A stretch of DNA of 64,000 nt, from NCBI GenBank assembly GCA_037157565.1, contig JAZHRO010000054.1, positions 13,995,501 to 14,059,500 of the forward strand. The letters run 5' to 3'. The position numbers and the translations under genes are program-made. Below the pieces are notes generated by a model. That model saw only the letters and a list, made by a program, of their open reading frames with translations. It was not told where the DNA came from and did no database searches. Positions 45,701 to 57,800 of the stretch are shown piece after piece (position 1 is the stretch's first letter; each line of letters opens with the position of its first letter). The stretch comes from Thalassia testudinum (lineage: Eukaryota; Streptophyta; Magnoliopsida; Alismatales; Hydrocharitaceae).

Positions 45701-48700
45701 TATCCAGGCAGCATTTGCATGTAAACTACTTCTAAGTCTCTATTCAAGAATGCATTTTTTACATTTAGCTGATAAAGTTTCCATGAGAATTGAATAGCAA
45801 GTGCAAGAATAACTTTGACAGCATTCATTTTCATAACATGAGCAAAAGTCTCCAAATAATCCATCCCATACTTTTGAGCGAATCCCCTTGTAACAGGCCT
45901 TGCCTTGTATTTGTCTGCTATTCCGTCTACCTTATACTTAATTGTATAGATTCATTTTGACCCAACAACATGTGCATCTTTAGGGATACCAACAACTTCC
46001 CAAGTATGATTTTTTACAAGGGCTATCATTCCTTCTTGCATTGCTTGAGTCCACTTGGGATTCAATTGAGCTTCAGCAACCAACCTGGGAATATAAGTCA
46101 TGGCAAGCGATGATAAGAAACATTTATCATGTGTGTTGAGACGAGAGAAAGTCACATATCTCTTAATAGGGTGCCTTGTACATTCACAGAATCCCTTTGA
46201 AGAGCAATATGATGATCATCAATAGGGGAACTCACTTCTCCACCTTCAATATCATCTGCCGTCATAATATTTTCATCAGATGAAGGGAGTTCAGAATTCA
46301 AAACTGCATTCTCTAAAGGTGTAGGCTCTGGACCTGGTTCAAGGGAATTGTTGGGATTGAGATTGGGATCAGTAGTGAAGTCAATATGCATGGACTTGAA
46401 TTGGATTCCTAGGTCTTCCTTTTTCAAACACTTGTTTGTATATTGGACCATATCTCCCTTTCTTCTCTATCCTCTTAGTTCTCCCCCTATTTCTTAGTTT
46501 TTTCTATCTTTGAGATTAAAAAATTAACATCCTCTATCACTATCCTGAAGTTCTCTTCACTTTGTTCATAGGTCACCCCCTGAAGAGAAACTTTGGGTAC
46601 AAAGTAAGCATCACGTTAATGAAAAGTCGCATCTCTAATTACATATTGTTTTTTGTGATAAGATCATAGCATTTGTAGCCTTTCTACTTGGATGAGCAAC
46701 CCAAGAAAATTGCACGAATGACATGAGGATTGAACTTAGATCTTCTTGCTTCTAAAACATGAACAAAATAGAGATGACCAAATACCTTAGGTGACAAGTC
46801 GAAGGGTGTCTTAGTAGGTGCCAAGATAGAAATAGGCATTTTTCCTTTCAAACTTCTACTAGGCATTCTGTTAATTAGATACATGGCACCTCTCTCCAAA
46901 AAATGTTGGGTAACATTTTGTTGAAACAACAAGGCACGAGCAACCTCTAGTAAATGTTCTTTTTTTCTGCTATCCCATTCAGTTGTGATGTATAATTGAT
47001 TGTAGATTCACAAAGAATCCCTTTGGATTCAAAAAATCACACGATACTTCCATCCATGTATTCTCTAACATTGTCGGAATAGAGAATTTTCAGTTTGGAG
47101 TTATATTGAGTTTCAATCATATTTACAAAGGCTTGTATAATTTTTGGTATTTCAGAATGACTTTTTATCAAATATATAAAGGTGTCGATGAAATTCACAA
47201 AATACTTCTATCTGCCAACAACGATAACAAACATTGGGCCCTAAAGATCAGAATGAATCGCAACCAACCGAATGAGAACTTTTATTACTTGATTTATAAA
47301 ATGAAGCACAATGATGTTTTGATAGTTCACGGATAGGACAATGTAAAGATTGATCATCTATCTCAGTAAACATGGCTAAAAACAACTTCTTTAAGGATAA
47401 AAAATTCAAGTGATCAAGAAGTTGATTCCAAACATGAACAAATTCCATGTTGACTTTATTTTCTTTCCTCAAGTGTTGAATTGCCTAAAGTGCATGTGCA
47501 ACCTTCCTAGGCAACTTGTAGAGGCTATTAGACTCTAAACTAATATGAATCTTCTTCCCTGCCACCAGGTCCTGTAAAACACACTGATCTAAATAAAACA
47601 TCAGTTGGAAAGTCAACTCCTTTGTTAGTTTACTAACAGATAATAAGTTCAAAAGAAGATTAGGAATATAAAGAGCACTAAAAAGAATAAGAGACTGTAG
47701 CAATAGAATGCATCATTTCCCTGCAACATTAACATTTAAACTATCTACCATAAGAACCTATTCTTAACCAAATCCAAGTTTATATTTTGAAATCATTTTG
47801 CATCTCTGGGCATGTGATCGAAAGCTCCATTATCAATAATCCAATCATCATAGTTTGAAGGGATCTATATACCTCTTAAGGCTGCAAACATTAGTCCGTG
47901 CGGTTGATTAATCGTATGCAAACAATATTCGAGCCTATGATTAATCGATTGATTAATCATCCGATTGAACATTGACCTTACTTGGCATGTCGAAGAGAAA
48001 AAGAATCCCACCCGACTTCTTCATCCTCCTCCCCCTACATTCAAATCCTACCGAAACCCTAAACATGCACCCCTCTCTTCGATTTTCCTCAATCCTCCAT
48101 CACCACCACCCACCCTGTTGCCTGTTAGGTCTCCTTGAGAGAATATGCATGTCAAAAAAATAATATTAATACATATGCGCATATTTTCAATTTATATATA
48201 TGTATATATGATATGTATAATAGTATTCATAATTATATTTAGATTTTTAAATACTTAAAAATACTTAACCGATTAATCACTCGCATATCATATACTTCAT
48301 AGTCAGTGACCTCACCGACTGAATACTGATTACCGATTTCTGCAACCTTGATACCTCTAGTACCTTGAACAGACAGTATGGTTGAGAGTATCCGATTCAG
48401 AAGATCCCTCCTTCTTGTTAATAGCTTTTGAAAATAATCCTTGTAACTCTATGATTTGGTCTGCCATTAAGTTAGGAAGAGTGAGTCGCCACCCTTCAGC
48501 TGGCTTTTCAAGTGTAACGGATACCACATTTGCCACGTTTTTTAAAATTTGAGGTCTATTTGTACCATGGTCGACCTTTCCCTTCTCCTGGTGCATTTTA
48601 TTGTGAAGATCCTAGCATGAATCTATAGTGTGCCCAGTTTTGTAATAGTGTGTACACTTTCGAATTCCTTTACCATGGTCTACTGCTATAAACTTAGGTA

Positions 48701-51700
48701 CAAATCGGTTTTGGCTCACAAATGTCGAATGCTACAAATCAATTCTCGTTTCATCAATAGCATCTCCAGATTTACCCCCCATGACATGTAATTTGGCTTC
48801 CTCTACCTCAGCCTACAAGTAGACCTCCTTGATAGTTGGAATGGAAGAGCCATTGAGAATTTGACTCTTAATGTTCTCAAATTCTTGGTTCAAATCACCA
48901 AGAAACATGTGTACATGTCTTCCATTGTTCATGAAGATTCTAATCCAATGGATCCTTTCAAATCTCATCTGCATAAAAATCTAAGGTTTCCTAGTTGGAT
49001 TTAAGAAGGCCATAATGTTCAAAATTTTAAAGAAGTACGAGGGCCTAGACTTTAACAACATAAGGATTGAAATGAAAATGATTTTTATCCTTTTTACAGT
49101 GAATCTGAGCATGAAATTTGATAGGGAACTAAACCTATTGTGCATGAACTAACACAAATTTTCAAAAATTTTGGATGCGAGGATTTTGAGGAATAAAATT
49201 TGAAATAAAGAGACTAAATTACAACTCATGTACGAGTTAGGGAATCTGGAATAAATCACGTACGAACTACAAGCAAGTAAATCTAAGACTAGACTATTGA
49301 AATTAAAAGTAAGCAACTAAATTTAACATGAATTAAATACTAATTTCAAATTACAACTAAATAAGAACTACAAGTATAAATTGCAAACAAAAGAGAATAA
49401 GGGAGAAGAAATGGACAAGGAGGAGATGGTTGGATGAGTGTGGATGGTGGCGACGGAGATGGAGGTGGAGGACTTCAACAACTGCCTAATCAGATAAAGG
49501 CCCTAAAGAAAAAAAGCGGTAGAAGATAGAATCCTCTTCCTTAGAAGTCTTAAAGCCTATCTATAGACTTGTGAACCTGTAGAAACTCTTAAAAATCATT
49601 GAAATTCATGGGAGAGGGATAAGGGGGTTGTTTTGGGGCTAAGATGACTCCTAATCCTATTAAAATTCTAATTTTTGACCTTTTATCTTTTATACATACA
49701 ATTGCTTGGCTCAAATAGTTATATTTCTTGATTTTTCTTGACTCAAATGTCTAAATGGACTCATAAAAAATTCTCCTCGATCTTAGGTCACTTTGTGGGT
49801 CTTTCACCGCCTTGCTTGTGATATAAAAATAAAAAATATTATTATTTACAAAATATAAAGAAATATCTAAAGTTATTAAATTTACAAAATAAATATCTTA
49901 AAAAATATCATTAATTAGGCACATAATTTGCATGAAATTATCAATCTATGACTCGATGGACGGGCATCTAAGATCTTATCTAACAGTGGTAGCTTGGTGC
50001 TATTAAAATCTGTCCTACCTTATCATTTTATTTTTAAATAATGCTGAACATCAGGATGATAGTGAAGGTTGAGTAGAGGCTAGAAAGGGCTTTTATCAGA
50101 AAGGTAAAAGGGATGGCTAGTAGAGGTTAGTAGCCATCCGGTTTATTACCACCACCAAAAGTAAAAATTACAAGTGAAGCAACTAGAAGTGGAAGAGCAT
50201 GGAAACCTCCCTTACAACATTTTCACACCACGGGCTCTCCCCACAGAAAAACATGCTATTACTTTGCAATGAGATGCACCACAAAGCAGCACATGCTTTA
50301 TTCTGATCTGCAGAGTCCATATACGTGGTGCTTCTGAAAGCCCACCAAAAATCCTCCTCCAATGAGTTCGTCTGAATGGCAGAGACAGAGACAGCTCCAA
50401 AACCAACTTAGCAAAATGGCAAGGGAAAAGATGTGCAGTGTCTTCATCATTCTCTCCACAAAAAGAACAGGAGTTATCCATGTCTTGAACCCACCATATC
50501 CGCCTTATCTTTGTGACCAACCTCTCCTGTCTAAGAACCTAGGAGAAGATCCTTACTTTGAGTGGGATTTTTATCCTCCAAATTGCAGAGCTATCCAGGG
50601 CAACATTAAAATTTTTCACCATCACATCGTCCTGTGGGATATGATATGGCTTTTTCACAGAGAAGGTCCCCCTCTCCAACTCCAAGGAATCTGGTGCCTT
50701 GTCTTTTGAGCACGAATCATGAATCATATCAATCAAATTCCAGGGTTTGCACATCCTCACATCAGAGAGGCCCTCTCCAATCCTAGGAGCCCATGCCCCT
50801 GAGCAACCTTGTATGGGTCCATCCCATAACTCCCTCACCACCTGACCCTTATCCAAAGCCAGGGTGTAGAGCCTTGGTACCATCTCCACCAAAGTGCCAG
50901 TACCTATCCAGTTATCCTCCCAAAATTTCAAAGTGCACTCATCCTTAAGTTGGATGGAACAGATGGGCAACCCAATGTATCACTTGAACAAGACTCCTCC
51001 AAAAAGCATAAGCTCCGAAGTGTACGACAACCCCATCAACCCAATTTAAAGATGAGCCATACATAGCATGTCAGCAACGAGGAGGTGATGCCACAAACCA
51101 TCCTTATCTTGGAAGAGTTTTACCACCCACATTGCCAACAAGGCATCACAAAAATCCTTGAGTTTGAGCACCATGTTCACCATCCTTGATAGGCTTGCAT
51201 ACATCCTCCCATGCCACCAAGCGAAGGAAATGGTCCACCTGCTTAGTCCCTCTCCAGGAAAACCTCTTCCTCAAGGCATCAATCTTCTTCAAAACCAATA
51301 GGAGATAATAACTTGTCTTATTTGTTCAAAAAGAACCCAATACCTCTTTATAGAGAGAGAAGTAACCAGTAGGAGATAATAACTTGTCTTATATTTTTGA
51401 AAAGAACCCAATACCTCTTTATTGAGAGAGAGGTATGGGTAAATAATAGTACACGTCCCATAAGAAATAACAAATAATAGAAAGCTACTAACAGTAGGAA
51501 AATTACTAAATAAATAAGAGTATCAACACTCTCTCTCAAGCTGGAGTATAGATATCAATCATGCTCAGCTTGGAACAGCAGGAATTAAACGTTGAACGAG
51601 GTAGAGGCTTCGTAAACACGTCGGCTGTCTGATCCTCAAATGGTACATAAGTAGTGCACAACAAGCCACGTTGTATAAGATCTTTGGTATGGTGACAGTT

Positions 51701-54700
51701 CACCTCAACGTGTTTGGTGTGCTCGTGGAGCATCGGGTTGGCTATGTAGGTAATTACCCGATTGTCACATCGCATCTTTATGAGCTCCTCAATCTGGACA
51801 TGCAAATCACGCAGGAGTGACCGTATCCAGATCCTCTGCATCAGTCTAGGCCATTGCCTTATACTCCAACTCAGCACTAGAGTGAAACTACCCCCTGTTC
51901 TTACTCCAAATAACCAAATTACCAGTCACGAAGGTACATAAACCAGTGGTGGATTTCCTGTCAAGCTCACATTCCGCATAATTTGCATCGGAATATCCTA
52001 CCACTGTCATAGGAGAGCCTCTCCGGAAGAGAATACCACGACCTGGTACTTTCTTCAAGTATCTCAGCACTTGCATAGTTGCCTGCTAGTGTAGCTTCGT
52101 CGGCCTCTCTATAAATTGGCTGAGTTTGCCTACTGCTAAGGTAATATCTAATCTGGTAATGGTCAGGTATAACAGCTTGCCCACAAGCTATTTGTATGCT
52201 CTGTTATCAACTACCTTTGCCTCCTCATCATGTAGATGTGCCTTAGGGTCCATAGGAATATTGGTTGGCTTGGACTCCAGCATGCCTGTCTTCTGAAGGA
52301 CGTCTAACGCATACTTGTGTTAAGAAAGAACAATCTCATCTCTACTTCTAGTGATCTCGATCCTCAGAAAGTATCTAAGCTGGCCCAGATCCTTCATAAT
52401 AAACTGCTGTGTAAGAGACTTCTTGACCTGCCTTATCCTAGTCTCATCACTACCAGTGATAATCAGGTCATTTGCATAAACCAGTAGTGCTACAATGCCA
52501 TCATCTGTTTTCTTGACAAATAGAGAATGATTTGAAGAGGACCTCGACATCCTCATCCTCTGCAACACATTTGAGAGTTTTTGAAATTAGGCTCTCGGGC
52601 TCTGCTTCAGGCCATAAATGGCCTTCTTTCGTCTGCACACACACTCCCCCTGAACCTCAAGACCTGGGGACTGTTGTATGTAAATCTTTTCCTGAAGATC
52701 GTCATAGAGCAAAGCGTTCTTTACATCAAGTCGGTGTAACCGTCGATCTCTGTGGGTAGCAATAGAGATGAGTACCCAAACAGTGGCAAGCCACGCAACG
52801 AGAGAGAAAGCATCAAAGAAGTCCACTTTATATATCTGAGTGAATCCCTTTGCCACCAACCTGGCCTTATACTTTGAAATAGACCCATTAGTGTTGTACT
52901 TCAAGGCAAAGACCCCATCTGGAACCAACAAGTCGCATGCCTGTAGGTAGTGAGGTAAGATCCCAGGTCTGTCTGTTTCGAAGTGTTGTCATCTCGTCCT
53001 CTATGGCTTGACGCCACTTCGGATCAAGTAAGCCTGCTGGTAGGTAGATAGAATGGGTGAAGCTGTAAGTCCTGGCAGAAGCTGTTAAACTAAAAATCAA
53101 AACCATCTGTAGCCAAACCACCTGCCATATGATATATGGACTCACACGTGCGAGGTGCCTTCCTAATAGCAATAGGAAGATCAGACTCATCTGGTATCTC
53201 TGACTAAGTCTCTGTAGAGGGAGCCTCACTACTATGGTGATCTACACTGTCAGGGGAATCAGGTCTAACTAGACTCTCTTTGTCATCAAAGCCCATCTCA
53301 ATTGCCTGTGAAATATCAGTCATTGGTATGGGTAGAGGCCTTTGTAGTGTCGCATGAGATCTATTATATGTCTACAGTGGACCATACAATCTCTGATAGT
53401 CATCTAAGAGGGTAGTAGACCCTGAAGAAGTCGGCAGAGGTGTGGAGATCGAAATTGCCTCAAGTGTAACTGGAGGAATAGGCATGGGAGCAACATCATT
53501 ATGAACACTCATCTGTTCAACAACAGAAAAATACGGTGTCGTCTCATAAAAAGTCACATCAATGTTGACATAATGCTTGTAATGGATGTGATCATAACAT
53601 CGGTACCCCTTCTGACTCATGAAGTACCCTAAGAATATGCACTTAACAGCGCAAGGAGTAAGCTTCTGACCTGGTGATGGCACATGAACAAAAGCAACAC
53701 ATTCAAAGGTCTTAGGGAACATGTGAAAAAGCTCGCAATCTGGATGTAACAAAAGAATCGGTATCTGCTCGTAACGAACTGAACTCAGCATCCTGTTAAT
53801 AAGGTAGCACGTCATCAAAACAGCATCCCCCTAGTATCTCTGTGGAACACTGTGGTGAATAAGTAGAGTGCGGGCAACATCTACCAAGTGTCTGTGCTTT
53901 CTCTTTGTAACGTCATTCTGCTGTGAAGTATGGAGACAAGTGGTCTAGTGGATAATCCCATGAGTCCTGGAAAACTCAGTAAGTCTAGCAGTATAGAATT
54001 CGAAGGCATTATTTATCCGTACAATCTTTACCGTGGCAGAGTACTGAGGCATGATTTCCAAGAGAAGAATCTCTATGATATGTCCAACATCTCCCTTGGT
54101 ATTCAGAAGGAAGACCCAAGATACTCCGGTAAAATCATCGACTACGAGATAATATCGATGTCCCATCCTGTCAGGAAGTCTACTCGGTTCCCAGACATCC
54201 ATATAGAGTAACTTAAAAGTAGCTGTTGATCCAGGAGAAGTACTGGTAGAAAAGGAGGATCGATGATGCTTGCCTAATAGGCAAGCATCACATCGAATAG
54301 TCGTGGTAGATGAAATGTGTGGAATCACCCTCCTAAGGCGATCCAGAGGTAGATGAGCTAGATGAGTGTGCCACTGTAATGCACTCCTACCATCATATCT
54401 GCTGGCTCCAGCAAAAGGCTCCTGACCAAGGTGATAAAGACCATTCTCCTGTGTACCTCTGGCAATAGTCTTCCCAGTACACTTATCTTGGACAATGCAT
54501 CCTATCTCATCAAAGATAACCCTGCAATGAAAATCCTTCGTGATCCTTCTCATAGATAATAGGCTCATAGGAAACTCCAATACGTGTAATGTTCCTGGTA
54601 GTTGCAACGTAAGGGTCACAGACACTTCCCCTTGGCCAACAACTAGAGCGTACCTGCCACTAGCAACCTATACTGTTTTCCTTGGTACACAGAATTGAGT

Positions 54701-54823
54701 GACCTGAAATAGGCTTGATCTCCACAAAGGCATCGTGAAGCACCAGAATCGACCAACCTGCATATTCTACCATCCTTGCAGCAGCAGTGGTATCCAATGC
54801 CATCGAGACAAAAAAGACAACCA

Positions 54824-54876
<53 letters not shown>

Positions 54877-57800
54877 GCATCTTGTAAAGGCAAGCAACCT
54901 TATGTAGAGATCAACCAAGCATACCCTATTGTTGATCCCTTGTAAAGCCCGGAGTATCCTTCAAACTCAACCTACTCAGATTGCAAGTGGAAGGCCCAAG
55001 CTGGCAATATATGCATAGCCTCTTTTGAATGGCGTTGCAGTGGCATATGCAAATCTGCTGAGAGGATGAAGTACGTACACCAGCGATGCGGTGCGGCGAT
55101 CTTCAGCAATTGCAGCCCTTGATCCTTAATGATTCTCGCAGCACCAGCTCCTCATAGGTGTTGCTGACCACCTAGCGTTGCCGCATGTCCTGCTGCAGAT
55201 ATGTATAGGTGCTGCTGATCGCCTAGTGCCACCGCACAACACCGCCGCACGGGCTGTTACAGGTGTACGCGTGCGCTGCCGCTGCATTTGAGAGAACAAT
55301 CTGAAACCACCCTAGAAGGCGGCAATCTACATGGGAAGGGGATCTCTCGGCCTTGGTTAGCCCAGAGAACGGCCGCAGCAGTCACTGTAGGGGCCAACAA
55401 GGCTCCCACAACGTCGCTACAGCCCTTGGGTGTAGGTGCTGTAGCCGACGGCGGGGAAGAGAAGGATGCCGGTCGGCCAGCGGTGGTGAGGCAAGGAAGA
55501 AGGGGTTAGGATTAGGGTTTGGAGGTCTTTTTTCGATGGAATATCAGGAACCCGGCCTAAGACCACACTCTGATACCAAATCGGAGATAGTAACTTGTCT
55601 TATTTCTTCAAAAAGAACCCAATACCTTTTTATAGAGAGATATGGGTAAATAATAATACAGGTCTATAAAAAAATAACAAATAATAAAAAGTTGCTAACA
55701 ATAGAAAAATCACTAGATAAAAAGGAGTGTCAACAAAACCTTCTTTGGCGGCTAGAAAGGTTGTTTAGGGAGTTTTTTTTTCTTTGGGTAGAATTCTGGG
55801 CCCCACAAGAGGGGACTCTTTGATAACATTGGATGTGGTATGTAGACTGATTGAAGAGGGTGGCTAGGGAGTCAACACTTGCGAAGAATTGGTGTTATTG
55901 ATATCTGTTCTCTCCTCTTCTCTGTTGCAGATGGGCATCTAGGATCTTATCCAAGGGTGGTAGATTGGTGTTACTGGAATCCGTTGCCTGTTCACTTCTA
56001 GCTTATTTAATGTTGGACTTCAAGATGATAGTAAAGATTAAGTAGAAGCTAGAAAGGTTGACGAGGGAACTTTGTTGGCAGAATTCCGGGCCTCCTAGAG
56101 GAGGGACCCTTTGGTAACATGATGTGGTATGTAGACCAATTGAAGAGGGTGTCTAGGGAGTCAGAACACTTGTGCAGACTGAATGGGGCTCTCTCTAAGT
56201 GGGTGATGCACCTAATGGGCCAAGGCAGCAGTTTGTGGACATCTGTGATATGTGCATGCTACGGGTGATTCCCTGAAGCAGAGCTTTGTACCACAAGAGG
56301 TCTGTCGAGCTTTTGGAAAGGGATGGCTTGTATTTGACACGAGGTTGCTCAGTTATTTGCATTGTCACTTGCTTCAGAGATGTTTCTTGCTCTGGAAGGA
56401 TTGTTGGTCATTGACTGGTTGTCTCACAGATATATTTTGATGACTATATGCTTTGGTGGGGAACAAGGATGCTCAAGTTGCTGGTTGTTGGGGGCGGCGC
56501 TACTAGGGTCCCTGGAGCTTGGACCTCAGCTTTTTTGTGCATTACTTCAGATTTAGGTTGGAGTATTTCCTCTACTTATTGGAATTGGCATGGAACTCGC
56601 ACTGAGAAGAAGCTAGGGATACGTTAGTTTGGGAAGATGGTGAATTCTCTGTTTGCAAAGCCTACCAGAAATTGAGAGTGCTAGCACCTCACTAGGTTCC
56701 TATGTTCTTGCGATTGCATCTCTGAAGATCAGTGACTTTGCTTGTATTCTTTGGTTATATGTAGGATTCTCCAAAAAAAAAAAAAAAAAGAACAAGAGGG
56801 CCGATGGCAGTGGACACCTCCTGTTGCTTATGTTGACAAGTGGTGGAAAATGCAGCTTGCATCTTTTTTGACTGTGGTTTTCCACAACAATTTGTAAATG
56901 AACTTCACATCCTTGGATTTTGTCCCTCTTTTCATCTGGGCCAACAATGAAATGATTTGGCAAGGTTTAGATCTGAGGTTGAAAGGGCAAAGATCTTGCC
57001 TATTTTGTGACCAGTCTGGCTTGAGCCAAAGGATTGAAGCCTTATGTTGATAATGTTGTGCCTTATGCTATGAACATCACATCCTTACCTTGATAATGTC
57101 CACAAATTTGCTGATATTATTCCTGCTTTCTAATGAATGAATCGAGGGACTATTGGAGCTAAGTAGCCACTCTTTAGGTTTGTTTTTTTTTAAAAGAAAG
57201 AAGATTACATGGTTTGCTCATAGAAATTTTACCGTAAGTTCAAGGCATTAGGTCTTTGGAGGCAGGATGTCGTGCACTTTTGAGAGCCCATTGGTTGCTT
57301 TATGATGGCCATTATTATGTCAGATTCCTTGTGTATTATCAGATTCACTTCTTATTTCATTCAAACGGTAAAGGATTGTTACTTCCGTGGGAAAACAGGT
57401 TGTTGAGACACAATAAATAAATTTGGTGCCTGGTGGTTGTTTGAGGATCCTCCTAGGAATTTGTTTTGGATGACTCCACAGACTTATTCCCTTCATATTT
57501 GAAACGTGATGGACCTGCAAATGCAAAAATGTCAAGCAGTGTCAACCTAAGTACATGGAAGAGGAACAATGGAGCCACCAAAGGGTTGGCGGTAGAGCCT
57601 TCAATTGGCATCTAAGAGGTCTCAGGATCATATCCCATGCGTACCATATTTGTCTTCTCGAACAAAAGAAGAGGAACGGTGGAATATCATATTGGCACTT
57701 ACAAAAGTGGGAGCAATTAAGAGGAGGGATTGCTCGATTGGAGACTTTGAGGAGGTGGTTGTTGATTTGGAGCTGTATGACATCCCGATCATCAGGGTGT

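Larger units (their letters stand above)
44549..49010 (-). mobile_element. Copia element A, internal region
   Basis: Minus-strand Ty1/copia order gag, protease, integrase, RT, RNase H from right to left. A 474-bp hAT-type element (47877-48350) interrupts it. The 5' LTR and primer site are not found, so the right end is truncated or overwritten near 49000. Confidence 0.8.
51297..55735 (-). mobile_element. Copia element B (complete ends, lacks gag)
   Basis: Flanked by AAACC on both sides (51292-51296 and 55736-55740) within LINE sequence. LTRs are 51297-51529 (233 bp, with an internal duplication of about 75 bp) and 55579-55735 (157 bp). On the minus strand the LTR starts TGTTGA and ends ATT, not CA, in both copies. 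The primer site TGGTATCAGAG is the complement of 55568-55578, and the polypurine tract adjoins 51530. Integrase, RT and RNase H are present; gag is not recognisable. Confidence 0.87.

Noticed and set aside
53945..54625. Copia B integrase as an active domain
   Set aside because: The second catalytic Asp is lost and the flanking pol frames are broken.
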